Positions 43,930-56,042 of a DNA stretch of 64,000 nt are shown here, in pieces. The DNA lies in NCBI GenBank assembly GCA_032433765.1, contig JAVIAB010000102.1:13452414-13516413 (forward strand), in the 5' to 3' direction. Within the stretch, counting starts at the first letter, position 1, and each line of letters starts with the position of its first letter. The notes beneath the pieces are model-generated. The model was not told the origin of the DNA and ran no database searches. It saw nothing but the letters and a program-made list of their open reading frames with translations. The stretch is from Megaustenia siamemsis. Taxonomy: Eukaryota > Mollusca > Gastropoda > Stylommatophora > Ariophantidae. A program made the position numbers and the translations under genes.

Positions 43930-45060
43930 TGCTGGTCATCATCATTGCACTCCGAACATGTCCATAGGTGCTCAGATCCACTCTTCAGCAAGTCCCGCAG
44001 TGTCCAGCGACTGACGACTCCAGTTCTGTGTTGGTTGATGTCTTCTTACACGGCCACTAAGGTTCTCATTTCTGGCTGTGCCCATCTTAACTCCCATCTC
44101 CATCATCCGAAGAAGTGACGTGGATCTGTGTTTGTCGAAGTCCTGTGTTCTTCACACATCTCGGAGGGCATTGATGATGTCCGCCCGATCCATTAGTTGC
44201 CCATCCTCAACGACAGCGCAGCTAGCCAACCTGTCCGCCCTTTCATTTCCCCGTACTCTCACATATCCTGGGACATAGACAAAGGTAATCTTACGTATTT
44301 TTGACTTCTGCAATGACACTACCCATTGCATGCGTACAGAACCCGCATCCACTTTTTTTATCATGCTCATCGAACCACTCAGTAAACATGCGTGGGTGTA
44401 GTCTTGTGACTCTAACCATTTGAATGACTTGGTCACTGCCATCACCTCCATCGTCATGCTACTCGTAGTCATGACGTATGCACTACTATCTTCTTTGACT
44501 ATTCTGCCTGCCGGGCGTGCTGTAAATACACATGAGCTTCTTTGGTGTCGTCTTACAGATCCGTCTGTGTAGATGACTGCATCTTTCTCATCGATGTTAT
44601 CGCAGATAAGACCGTCGACCTCCGCATTAACCACGACCGAGTTTTGTTCCCTACTTTTCCTGTCGAGTGTGACAATACATGAGAAAGTCCCCTTATTGAC
44701 GTAGGCAACAGTATCCACTCCTCACCAACTTTGATATTGGTAAGCCCACAGACCAATTTGATGACATCTTCTGCTCGGCCCACCCATGATTTCCCTATTT
44801 TTAGACTGCCACCTTTTCCTGAGTTGAGCACGTGATGCAATGGATGCTCTTTATCTGCACTAATCTTCAGGTAATCCCATAACGTGTAGCGACTCACGAT
44901 GGCAATTCTGAGCTGTCTGACGTTACACCCCACTACTAGATCCTTGTCCAACCAGACTTCTTACGATAGACAGAGATCGTGTCTGACATTACCTCCTTAA
45001 ACTTGATGCTCTTGAAGTCTACTCTAGATTGGAGATTCTCATTCACTGCTTAACCATTCA
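43930..45060 (-). mobile_element. LINE remnant with RNase H domain
   Basis: The minus strand 44718-44152 encodes a type I RNase H: AVIYTDGSV (first Asp), MTMEVMAV (Glu), LLSGSMSM where the third acidic residue should be (Gly instead of Asp), and RGNERADRLAS (last Asp). The part upstream (to 44951) is in another frame. Such a domain downstream of RT marks I/Jockey-like non-LTR elements. The changed active site and frame shift make it inactive. A second, shorter copy lies at 55550-55800. Confidence 0.8.
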
Positions 45061-45260
45061 CGCAGCCTGCCTCCTTGATAATATATGCGTTGTCGGGGCC
45101 CGATTTATTTTTTATCTATTCTCCACAAGAGCCAGCCCAGAAAGCTCGTTCGTCTTCTTGTACAACTGAGCGCTCTGGCACACAAATAAAGCCGACATTG
45201 ACTTCTTCAGAGGCTCCAACCCCTTTCCTCGACCTAGCCCATTTCGATCTTCCTAAGCAC

Positions 45261-47652
45261 ACTCTCAGACACACTGAGAATATATTATAACCATAACCAT
45301 AACTCTCAGACACACTGAGAATATATTATAACCATAACCATAACTCTCAGACACACTGAGAATATATTATAACCATAACCATAACTCTCAGACACACTGA
45401 GAATATATTATAACCATAACTCTCAGACACACTGAGAATATATTATAACCATAACCATAACTCTCAGACACACTGAGAATATATTATATCCATAACCATA
45501 ACTCTCAGACACACTGAGAATACATTATAAGCATAACCATAACTCTCAGACACACTGAGAATATATTATAACCATAACCATAACTCTCAGACACACTGAG
45601 AATATATTATAACCATAACCATAACTCTCAGACACACTGAGAATATATTATAAGCATAACCATAACTCTCAGACACACTGAGAATATATTATAACCATAA
45701 CCATAACTCTCAGACACACTGAGAATATATTATAACCATAACCATAACTCTCAGACACACTGAGAATATATTATAACCATAACCATAACTCTCAGACACA
45801 CTAAGAATATATTATAACCATAACCATAACTCTCAGACACACTGAGAATATATTATAACCATAACTCTCAGACACACTGAGAATATATTATAACCATAAC
45901 CATAACTCTCAGACACACTGAGAATATATTATAACCATAACCATAACTCTCAGACACACTGAGAATATATTATAACCATAACCATAACTGTCAGACACAC
46001 TGAGAATATATTATAACCATAACCATAACTCTCAGACACACTGAGAATATATTATAAGCATAACCATAACTCTAAAACACACTGAGAATATTTTATAACC
46101 ATAACCATAACTGTCAGACACACTAAGAATATATTTTAACCATAACTCTCAGACACACTGAGAATATATTATAACCATAACTCTCAGACACACTGAGAAT
46201 ATATTATAACCATAACTCTCAGACACACTGAGAATATATTATAACCATAACTGTCAGACACACTGAGAATATATTATAACCATAACCATAACTGTCAGAC
46301 ACACTAAGAATATATTTTAACCATAACTCTCAGACACACTAAGAATATATTATAACCATAACCATAACTATCAGACACACTAAGAATATATTATAACCAT
46401 AACTCTCTGACGCACTAAGAATATATTATAACCATAACTCTCAGACACACTAAGAATATATTATAACTATAACTCTCAGACGCACTAAGAATATATTATA
46501 ACCATAACTCTCAGACACACTGAGAATATATTATAAACATAACCATGACTCTCAGACACACTGTGAATATATTATAACCATAACTCTCAGACACACTAAG
46601 AATATACTATAACCATAATTGTCAGACACAATAAGAATATATTATAACCATAACTATCAGACACACTGAGAATATATTATAACCATAACTCTCAGACACA
46701 CTGAGAATATATTATAACCATAACTCTCAGACACACTAAGAATATATTATAACCATAACTATCAGACACACTGAGAATATATTATAGCCATAACTCTCAG
46801 ACACACTAAGAATATATTATAACCATAACTCTCAGACACAATAAGGATATAGTATAACCATAACTGTCAGACACAATAAGAATATATTATAACCATAACT
46901 CTCAGACACAATAAGAATATATTATAACCATAACTCTCAGACACAATAAGAATATATTATAACCATAACTCTCATACACAATAAGAATATATTATAACCA
47001 TAACTCTCAGACACAATAAGAATATACTATAACCATAACTCTCAGACACAATAACAATATATTATAACCATAACTCTCATACACAATAATAATATATTAT
47101 AACCATAACTCTCAGACACAATAAGAATATACTATAACCATAACTCTCAGACACAAAAAGAATATATTATAACCATAACTCTCAGACACACTAAAAATAT
47201 ACTATAACCATAACCATAACTCTCAGACACAATAAGAATATATTATAACCATAACTCTCAGACACACTAAGAATATATTATAACCATAACTCTCAGACAC
47301 ACTAAGAATATATTATAACCATAACTCTCAGACACACTAAGAATATATTATAACCATAACTCTCAGACACACTAAGAATATATTATAACCATAACTCTCA
47401 GACACACTAAGAATATATTATAACCATAACTCTCAGACACACTAAGAATATATTATAACCATAACTCTCAGACACACTAAGAATATATTATAACCATAAC
47501 TCTCAGACACACTAAGAATATATTATAACCATAACTCTCAGACACACTAAGAATATATTATAACCATAACTCTCAGACACACTAAGAATATATTATAACC
47601 ATAACTCTCAGACACACTAAGAATATATTATAACCATAACTCTCAGACACAC
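45261..47652. repeat. 2.4-kb array of 41- and 35-bp units, about 62 copies
   Basis: The unit: CTCAG-ACACA-CTGAG (stem-loop), aatatattataa, then ccataa once or twice, giving 35 or 41 bp. 41-bp units dominate the left half and 35-bp units the right. Later units change ctgag to ctaag or aataag. The last 11 or so copies (47256-47640) are identical, pointing to very recent expansion at that end. Confidence 0.95.
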
Positions 47653-47764
47653 TGATAAAGCACAAGTGGGTCAAAATATGTCTTTGCTGAGCTAATGCCT
47701 TAGTTACTGGAGGAGAAGTGAAAACAAAATTGTAAAAATTGTATGTTTAAAGCTATACGTAATT

Positions 47765-47822
47765 GATAGACGACACAAATCTCAACGATCTTTCGGCGCA
47801 AAAGGCCCTCAGCAGGAACAAA
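47765..47822 (-). repeat. Short hammerhead-like repeat (degenerate)
   Basis: It matches 1838-1905 (gatagacgacacaaat, cagcaggaacaaac). Core bases are altered. Confidence 0.4.
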
Positions 47823-47833
47823 CAAACAACTTT

Positions 47834-48065
47834 ATAGTAAAGTACCCCCGTCACGCCAAGTGGCGTATAGGGAAATATGGTGTTAGTGACCCTATATTTT
47901 ACAGACCTTCCGCGCATTATTTTTGGGGTAAGTGGTCGGTATTACGCCCGTGCTGATTTACTTTTCCAGAAAAAATCCGGTACCCATTTTTAAGGCTAGG
48001 TGAACCCGGAAGCCGTCGGTTGGGATCGAACCCTACCCCTCGTCCTTTGTAGTCCAGTTCACTAA
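47834..48065 (-). mobile_element. SINE family 1, 5'-truncated, with TSD
   Basis: It lacks the A-box end of the head. The TSD aaacaacttt is at 47824-47833 and 48066-48075. Confidence 0.88.
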
Positions 48066-48401
48066 AAACAACTTTGTGTTGTCTAACAATTACGTAAAGT
48101 TTTAACCATACTATTTTGGCAATTTTTGTTTTTCACTTCTCCTTCACATTCAGCTTTACAGCAGCTTCACTTTTTGTTATGCATTTATTTGCATCTCTTT
48201 GCCTTGCCCCCCCCCCCCCCCCCCACCCCAAGCCGTAGTTACTACAATAACCTGCACCGTCAAATTATTTGTAATCAAGCCAAACATACTGATGTCCTCC
48301 TTTACAATTTCCCCATTCTCAGACGTCAAATGTATAGATGTACAGATTCATAACATTAATCTATACGTTGAGCATCACCACAAATTCACGAATATGCTTC
48401 A

Positions 48402-48546
48402 TCATCATCATCGTGTGCCTTCTCCGCAACGAAGGTTGGCTACCATGGATCGCCATTCTACTCTGTTTCTTGCTTTGATGTTGCAGGCTGTCATAGTTTG
48501 ACTTATCCATCTTTTGATGTTACTCGTCCATGTTACTCTTGGTCTT
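48402..48546 (-). mobile_element. LINE family D, very short 3' end, with TSD
   Basis: A 145-bp insert with the catcatcatcat tail and aacgaaggttggctaccatg segment. The 12-bp TSD gaatatgcttca (48390-48401 and 48547-48558) is perfect. Confidence 0.9.
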
Positions 48547-48573
48547 GAATATGCTTCACCCCTAGAAATAAAG

Positions 48574-48843
48574 TGGAGCCGCGATAGCTCAGTGGTTAGT
48601 GAACTGGACTACATAGGACAAGAGGTAGGGTTTGATCCCAATCGACGGCTTCCGGGTTCACCCTGCCTTAAATGGGTACCGGTTTTTTTTCTGCGAAAGT
48701 AAAGCGGCACGGGCGTAATACCGACCACATTACCCCTAAAATCATGTGGCGAGGATCTGTAAAATTATGGTCACTAACATCATATTCCCTATACGTCACT
48801 TGGCGTGATGTGGCTCTTTCCGTTTTTTATTTTTTTTTTCAAA
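48574..48843 (+). mobile_element. SINE family 1 with TSD
   Basis: A full head and one tail unit, then a T-rich end. The TSD ctagaaataaag is at 48562-48573 and 48844-48855. It lies 15 bp from the LINE D insert. Confidence 0.92.
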
Positions 48844-48859
48844 CTAGAAATAAAGACCG

Positions 48860-49358
48860 ATAACTCTGCACAACGGCACTAGTTTTTGTCGTCACATTAT
48901 CTGCCTACTTGTAATTATGCTTACCGGCAAGGAAATACGTCACTCTCCTGGACTAGGTAACCACTGCCCTCGCTAGAATCGACGTCTCACACAGGTGTTT
49001 TCAGCGACAAGTTATTACTGCGTCTGGCAGATCGTGTAGTTTTGATATGAGTAACGCGTTATACACACACTAAGCTGAACACTGAAGTCTTCAAGCACTA
49101 ATTATTAATCTTAGAGTAAGAAAAGCACATCTGTTCCCTGGCGTAGTCCGAAATAAAGCCTTTTCTTGTTGAAAATGAACTGAATAGCCAGTGGGTGGGC
49201 ATAAAAAAACGTAGAAATAAAAGGATGGGTGGTATACAAATGTGCAGCTGCTGTAAGGGCGATGATAAGAATGAAAAGAAATGGGAAAACGCCATACAAT
49301 TGTTGCTTAATATGTGTATATTGTCCTCTATGTATACACTTTTTATATATGTTATGTT
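48860..49358. other. No gene seen
   Basis: No recognisable coding or repeat signal. Confidence 0.35.
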
Positions 49359-49367
49359 GAGTCCATT

Positions 49368-49887
49368 GGTGAAAAATATAGAATATGGGAGAAAATGAAA
49401 AATATATTATGCAACAAATCTATGTCAATAGAAATGAGAAAGAGAGTTCATCGATGCTATATAGAACCAATTCTGACCTATGGAAGCGAATCATGGACAA
49501 TAGACAAACAAATGAAAAGACGATTAGAGGTCACAGAGATGGGATTTCTCAGAAGAATGTTGAAAGTTCCCTGGACAGCTAAAAAGACCAATGAGGAAAT
49601 TTTCAATGAGGCCAACACAAAAAGGGAGCCCTTAAAAAACATCAGAAAGAAGCAATCAACATTTTTTGGGCACATCATGAGAAGAGGAAAGTTGGAATAC
49701 TTGGTTACAACTGGCAAAATAAAAGGAAAGAGAGATCGCGGACGACAAAGAGAGAAAATACTGGATAGCTTGGTGTCATGGCATGAAAAACAGTCAACAA
49801 CAGAACTCATACGATGCACTGTAGATAGAAGATTGTGGAGGGACATGATCGCCTACGCCAACCGGTACGGTACAAGATGATGATGAT
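49368..49887 (+). mobile_element. LINE family B, 5'-truncated, open frame, with TSD
   Basis: The best family B copy. One uninterrupted frame runs MKNILCNKSMSIEMRKRVH, CYIEPILTYGSESWTIDKQ, FLRRMLKVPWTAKKTNEE, FGHIMRRGKLEYLVTTGKI and RRLWRDMIAYANR, then a (gat)n tail. The 9-bp TSD gagtccatt is at 49359-49367 and 49888-49896. It encodes only the C-terminal tail of the polyprotein, without RT. Confidence 0.92.
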
Positions 49888-49965
49888 GAGTCCATTACTC
49901 TAGCTGAGAGTCTACTAAGCCGCAAAGTCGTTTTTCATTATTTGTTTTTTCTTTATCAATGTAGG

Positions 49966-50150
49966 AGCCTAGGTGGTTGAGGGGTTAGTCTGCTCGCTTC
50001 CTGATCTGAAGGGTCCGTATTCAACCCCCAGTAGTGGCTGGGTTAGAAGATATGAAGATAGCATAGAAGAAATATGGCCACCAACATCAAATACCCTATA
50101 TGCCTTAACAAGGCGTGGAGGGAACCTTTACCTACCTAAAGATGTGGCCA
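49966..50150 (+). mobile_element. tRNA-derived SINE, family 4
   Basis: Head gagcctaggtggttgagggg and B-box-like ccgtattcaaccccc, then a body with ccctatatgccttaacaagg. One copy only in the window, so the family is inferred from structure. Confidence 0.5.
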
Positions 50151-50267
50151 TTTTTGTCCATTTTCTTCCCTTCATTAGAAAAAAAACTTACTATATTTGT
50201 TTAACTTCGTCATTTTCTTGCACGTGACTACAAACGGACACATAAAACACTACAATCACAGCAATGT

Positions 50268-50958
50268 CTTCTTCTTCTTCTACCTTTCAGCTCCCTGTGG
50301 AGCATAGGTCTTCAACAAACACTTTCAGCTCGCTGTGGAGCATAGGTCTTCAACAAACACGTTCAGCTCCTTGTGGAGCATAGGTCTTCAACAAACACTT
50401 TCAGCTCGCTGTGGAGCATAGGTCTTCAACAAACACGTTCAGCTCGCTGTGGAGCATAGGTCTTCAACAAACACGTTCAGCTCCCTGTGGAGCATAGGTC
50501 TTCAACAAACACTTTCAACTCCCTGTGTAGCATAGGTCTTCAACAAACACGTTTATCTCCCTGTGGAACATAGGTCTTCAACAAATACTTTCAGCTCCCT
50601 GTGGAGCATAGGTCTTCAACAAACACTTTCAGCTCCCTGTGGAGCATAGGTCTTCAACAAACACTTTCAACTCCATGTGGAGCATAGATTTTCAACAACC
50701 ACTTTCCAAGTCGCTCTGTTTCTTGCCATTCTTTTAAGATCATTCCATGTCTTCCACATCCTCTTCATCTCTGCTTCTATCTGTCTTCTCCAAGAATTCC
50801 TTGGTCTTCCTCTTTGTCTTTTCCCCTGGGGATTCCAAAAAAGGGCATGTTGTGTAATACTCTCAGTTGGCTTCCGCAGTGTGTGTCATATCCAGCGCCA
50901 TCGTATTCGCTGTATCTCTTTATCCACTGGTATTTGACTGGTACATTTCCATAATTCT
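50268..50958 (-). mobile_element. RTE-like LINE 3' end with 38-bp array, TSD
   Basis: The minus strand has the family A C-terminus (WNPQGKRQRGRPR, MKRMWKTWNDLKRMARN), then its 3' end expanded as an array, and a (gaa)n tail. The flanks aatcacagcaatgt (50254-50267) and aatcacaacaatgt (50959-50972) form a 14-bp TSD with one mismatch. Confidence 0.9.
50288..50690. repeat. 38-bp minisatellite, about 11 copies
   Basis: The unit holds GCTCC-CTGT-GGAGC (stem-loop), ataggtcttcaacaaacac and ttt. It is the EDLCSTGS-coding 3' end of the surrounding RTE element repeated. Confidence 0.93.
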
Positions 50959-50972
50959 AATCACAACAATGT

Positions 50973-51541
50973 GGTAAGATATAATCCTCTAAGACCACCA
51001 CTACAACATAACACGGAATACCAGCTGTCATATCAGTACACATACATCAAAGCTTTTCAAATCATGGGACAGTTATCAACACTACTGTCCAACAATGAAA
51101 TAACTCTAGAGGCAAAACGGGCACTGTACAATACAATCTTCATCCCGGCGGTGTGCTACCAATGTCAGTCCTGGAGAAAAATAACCTCTACTGAGATTAA
51201 ATGTGTCAGACGAATGACAGGAAAAAGTTTGAGAAATAAGATCAGAAATAAAGTACTGAGATAAAAATAGGAATAGTCCCCCGCCATAGAATATATAAAG
51301 AAACAACAGATAAAATGGTTTGGCCACGTGATACGGCAGAGAGATCGAATCACGACACAACGAGCCCTCAATAAACGTTGCGAGAACACCAGACCCAAGG
51401 GTCGACCACGAAAAAGATGTATCGATTGAATATTAGAAGCACTAGCAAACATAACAGCAGCAGAGGCGAACAGAATAGCAAATTATACCCCCCCCCCTCG
51501 ACGCTGAAAGGCAAACGAGGAAGTAAAGAGAAAGAAGATAT
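50973..51541 (+). mobile_element. LINE family F
   Basis: It encodes YIKAFQIMGQLSTLLSNNEI, LEAKRALYNTIFIPAVCY and IKCVRRMTGKSLRNKIRNK. After stops it gives NKRCENTRPKGRPRKRCID and a YTPPPRRKANEE-like end. Broken. Confidence 0.78.
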
Positions 51542-51553
51542 CAGTACACACGT

Positions 51554-54244
51554 CTTCTTCTTCTTTTACCTTTTAGCTCCTGGTGGAGCATAGGTCTTCA
51601 ACAAACACTTTCCAAGTCGTTCTGTTTTTTGCCATTCTTTTAAGATCATTCCATGTCTTCCCCATCATCTTCATCTCTGCTTCTATCTGTCTTCTCCAAG
51701 AATTCCTTGGTCTTCCTCTTTGTCTTTTCCCCTGGGGATTCCAAAAAAGGGCCTGTTGTGTAATACTCTCAGTTGGCTTCCGTAGTGTGTGTCCTATCCA
51801 TCGCCATCGTCTTCGCTGTATCTCTTTATCCACTGGTATTTGACCGGTACATTTCCATAATTCCACGTTAGTGACTTTGTCCTGCCATTTCCATCCCTTT
51901 ATTCTGCGCAAGCATCCATTAATGAAAGTCTGTACTTTCGTGATTGTCAATTTTGTCATTCTCCATGTTTCACGGCCATATAATAGGACCGACTTAACAT
52001 TTGAGTTGAAAATTTTTATTTTTGTATTTAGCCTAATTTCTTTGGATTTCCATATGTTTCCCAGTGCAATGAAAGCTCCTCTTGCTTTTGATATCCTTAT
52101 TTTGGTATCATTTTCTGTTCCTCCCTCTTTATCTATATTACTGCCCAGATATATATAAGATTGTACGTCTAGTAGAGGTATTTCTCCTAGTTTTATATGG
52201 TTATTGCCAACTGCATTAATTCTCATAATATTGGTCTTATCTCTATTAATCTTTAGTCCTAGCTGTTGTGATCTCTCATCTAATATACTCATTTTATCCT
52301 GCATCTGTTGATGGCTGTGTGATAGGAGAGCTATGTCATCAGCAAAGTCTAAATCATCAAGTTGTTTGGTCAGTGACCACTGGATCCCATTTCTGTTGTT
52401 TTGAGTTATTTTCATAATCCAATCTATGGCCAGTAGAAAGAGAAATGGAGACAGGAGGCATCCTTGCCTTACTCCTGTTCTTATTTCAAATGCTTCTGTA
52501 AGCTGTCCTTCATGCACCACACTACATTTTGTTCCTTCATACATTGTTTTTATCAGGTTAATAAACTTTATGGGGATTCCGTAATGACTCAGCAACTTCC
52601 AAAGCATTCTTCTGTCTAAACTATCAAATGCCTTTTCGTAATCTATGAATCCAATATATAGTGGGGATTTTAGTTCTAAACTTTGTTCAACTATTATACG
52701 TAAGTAGTTATTTGATCAGCACATGATCTGTTCTTCCTAAAACCTGCTTGTTCATCTCTCAAGTGTTTCTCTATAGCCTCTTTTAGTCTCTCCAGAATGA
52801 TTCTGCCTAATATTTTTCCTGGCACTGATAGTAGCATAATTCCCCTATAATTTGTGCACTCCTGTAAACTTCCTTTCTTTGGTAGTTTGATCATATAACC
52901 TTCTCTCCAGTCTTTAGGTATTTCTTCCCTCTCCCAAATTTTATCCAATAGATCCTGTAACATCTTGGTAGAGGTGTTAATATCTGCTTTGATGGCTTCC
53001 GAAGGAATTTCATCTGGTCCTGTGGCTTTACCATCTTTTAATAATTTGATGGCTTTCATTATTTCTTCTTTGCTTGGTTTTCCGCAGTTAACGTGTAACT
53101 CTTCTTCTGCTGGTAGTATATCTGGAGGATTATTTGAGCCGGGTCTGTTCAAAAGTTCTTCAAAGTGTTCTTTCCATCTCTCCATTTGTTCCCTTATATT
53201 ACTAAGCAGATTTCCTTTCTTGTCTTTGATAAAGGCGTTGATCTGTTTGTATTTTCCACCTAATTTCTTTGTGCTGTTGTACAGTTCTTTCATATTCCCT
53301 TTATTTGCTGCTTCTTCTGCCTCTTTAGCTAGTTCATCTATATATTTCCTCTTATCCCTTTTAATGCATCTTCTCACTTCTTTGTTCACCTCTGTGTAAG
53401 CTTCCTGTGTCTTGGCTTTATTACTTCTTGTTTTGCTTTTATTTATGTCTGCTTTCTTGTTCTTTCTTTCTTTAATTTTATCCAGGGTCTCTGCTGTCAT
53501 CCATGCCTTATTCTGGCGTTCTCTTTTCCCCAGTGTTTCTTCGCATGTCTCTTTCCATATATTTTTTACCTGTTTCCAATGATCTTCTATATTTATTGTA
53601 TTTTCTAGTTGTTGGAGGACTTGGTATTTGTTTGATATTGTGACTGCGAATTTATCTTTAATTCCTTGTTCTTTAAGAAACCCTACATTGAAATACTTTC
53701 TACCCTTATTCGTTGTATTATACCTTTTTAATTTAATTTTAAGTTTGGCTAACAGAAGATGATGATCAGAAGCTATATCTGCCCCTCTATATACTTTTAC
53801 ATCCTGTAAGGATGACTTAAACTTATTATTAATACATATGTGATCAATTTGATTTTCCGTTCTATGATCTGGTGACACCCATGTAGCTTTGTGTATTCTT
53901 TTATGTTGGAATATTGTTCCTCCTAGGCTCATTTGATTAAGGGCGCAGAAATTCACAAATATCTCTCCATTCTCGTTTATATCTCCAAGTCCATGTTTTC
54001 CCATAATCTCTTCGAAGCCTCTGTTGTCTGATCCTACCTTAGCATTTAGGTCTCCCATCAAGATTATAATATCCTTGGCTCGTCTTGCATCCATCTGCCA
54101 TTGTAGCTGTTTATAAAAATCATCTTTAACTGAGTCATCTTTATCGTTGGTTGGTGCATAGCATTGTATAATGTGTAATTTTATTTTGTTTTTGGTTGTT
54201 CTAAATGTTGCTCTCACCAGTCTTGGTCCCACTGCCTACCATTC
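51554..54244 (-). mobile_element. RTE-like LINE, main copy (5'-truncated), 12-bp TSD
   Basis: The longest retrotransposon here. The TSD cagtacacacgt (51542-51553 and 54245-54256) fixes both ends. It keeps the C-terminal half of the endonuclease, the whole reverse transcriptase and the C-terminal tail, and finishes in a (gaa)n tail. It is missing the 5' UTR and the endonuclease N-terminus. Confidence 0.93.
51573..54232 (-). pseudogene. RTE-like endonuclease/reverse transcriptase, one frameshift
   Basis: Block 1 (54232-52694): APE-type endonuclease with QCYAPTNDKDDS, MGDLNAKVGSDN, NQIDHICI and ASDHHLL (catalytic Asp-His), then the RT start with GPDEIPSEAIK, LPKKGSLQECTNYRGI and GFRKNRSCADQ. 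Block 2 (readable from about 52710 to 51573, next frame): GFIDYEKAFDSLDR (RT Asp), GVRQGCLLSPFLF, LDFADDIALL (FADD catalytic pair) and the tail ending CSTRS. The only clear damage is a single frameshift near 52710 plus the 5' truncation with a TAG just inside it. Enzymes of this class nick target DNA and copy their RNA in place. Confidence 0.9.
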
Positions 54245-54285
54245 CAGTACACACGTGCCAACAAAAATATCAGGCAACAACATTT

Positions 54286-54835
54286 CTATCTATCTATTGA
54301 CCTTTCGAGCCGTAACCGGCCCATAGGGCGTAGACCAAGATACACCTTCTCCTATATGAATTTTTGTTCTAGCAGTTTTCTTTTAAAGATATTTTATCAA
54401 ATCTCGCCATCTGTCTCTGTTCTGTGCAAGCAGTTCTATCTCATTGAGGGAGCCGATTCCTGCTGCTCTTGCCTCTCTCATCAATGTTCTTCTCAGTGTC
54501 TCCCTGGGTCTTCCTCTTTTTCTTTTACCTGTTGTTTCCCATATGAGGGCTTGCTTTGCTATTCGATTATTATCTCTTCTCATCACATGTCCAACGTATG
54601 ACCATCGTCTTTTCTTTATTACTGAAGATATTAGTGGTTGATTGGCGATTTCTCTAATTTCCTCGTTTGTTTTGAATTCGTTCCATTCTATACCAAGTAT
54701 TTTCCTTAGACATTTATTTTCGAATGCGTTCAACTTTGTTTCTATATCTCTTGTTGTTTTCCAGCTTTCACACGCATACGTAAGGGTTGATAGTACATTT
54801 GATTTGAATAGCCTAAGTTTTGTGTTTGTGCTAAT
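54286..54835 (-). mobile_element. LINE family E, open frame, 12-bp TSD
   Basis: The minus strand encodes STNTKLRLFKSNVLSTLTYAC, LRKILGIEWNEFKTNEEI, RRWSYVGHVMRRDNNRIAK and KRKRGRPRETLRRTL in one frame. It ends in the gatagatag tail. The TSD gcaacaacattt (54274-54285 and 54836-54847) is perfect. Confidence 0.93.
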
Positions 54836-54847
54836 GCAACAACATTT

Positions 54848-55138
54848 GCAATACAGATAATTTAATAACATTTTAGTTACTGAACTGTTATATTATGGTA
54901 TGGAAACGACCAATGCTGATTTATTTACATTCCGTAATTAATATTTTAGCAACTGTTGCATTATATGGCCCTTTTCTTCTCCCCTAAAAGAGGGGTGAGT
55001 GGAAGTCAGAGTGTATTTTTGTGTGTGGAGATTTTGTTTTTGTCGAACAGCTTCTTTCGTGGTTGATTTTACCAACGTTTGACAAACGCACTCGGCCACA
55101 AAATTAATAAGTTAGGCTCACTGATCCACATCGTTTTC

Positions 55139-55171
<33 letters not shown>

Positions 55172-55549
55172 TTTTTTTTTTTTTGCATGAGTCATTTCTT
55201 TCCCATGTTTTGCCATAGTACAGCCATAAATGATGCTACGCCATTTTTTATACATGCTTCCCATGCTGTGGGTACACTTGCCAGATGTTCCCAGTCATTT
55301 TCACAGATGGATAAGTCATTTTAGAGATGATTTACAAATTACGCTATATCGTATGATCTCCCGATATGCCCCCCCCACCCCCCCCGTGTATAACTATTGC
55401 ATACCATTTACGGAAGATTTTTAAAAATGTTTATAGTGCGATCACAAATGTTTACCATTGTTGAAAAATTTATATCTCGTGTTGATAAAGTAAAAAAAAA
55501 ATGGTTGAAAATACAAATTTATATCATCCTCAACACTATGCCACATATC
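54848..55549. other. No gene seen
   Basis: It has a CA/TA microsatellite with a T run (55139-55184) and a C run (55369-55385). No coding signal. Confidence 0.35.
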
Positions 55550-55800
55550 TCGTTTCTGGCAGTGCCCATCTTAACTCCCATCTCTTTCATCCGAAGGGGT
55601 GACGTGGATCCATGGTTATCGAAGTCCTTTGCTCTTCCCGCATCTCGGAGGGCATTGATGATGTCCGCCCGATCCATTGGTAGACCGTCTTCAACGATAG
55701 CGCAGCTAGCCAACCTGTCCGCTCTTTCATTTCCCCTTACTCCCGCATGTCCAGGGGCATAGACAAAGGTGACCTTTCGTATATGTAATTCTATTATTAA
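55550..55800 (-). mobile_element. RNase H LINE fragment, second copy
   Basis: It encodes only the end of the RNase H domain (RKVTFVYAPGHAGVRGNERADRLASCA) and the downstream DIINALRDAGRA part. Better preserved than 44152-44300. Confidence 0.75.
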
Positions 55801-55985
55801 TCGTAGGCAATCGGAATATCCCGAAACGATCTGGATGAAAAACACATCTCACGATTTGCACAAAGCGCTAAACTCAATAGCTCCAGTAGCAAGCCAGACT
55901 TAGAATATGAGGAAACTGCAAAAAGGAACACTTTTCAAACTAAGCCTCAATGGTTGCTGCCGCCTATCAGCCATATTGACCGGAA
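55801..55985 (-). repeat. R500 fragment
   Basis: It matches the actaaactcagtagctccag ... cctcaat stretch of 37700-37800 with many changes. It directly follows the RNase H fragment. Confidence 0.6.
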
Positions 55986-56042
55986 GTCATAAATATAAAT
56001 ATCTATATTCAACCATTTTTACTTCACAAATGCTGAAATATA

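Noticed and set aside
45261..47652. Possible centromeric satellite
   Set aside because: It is short (2.4 kb), locally degenerate and sits among unrelated arrays. Nothing supports centromere function.
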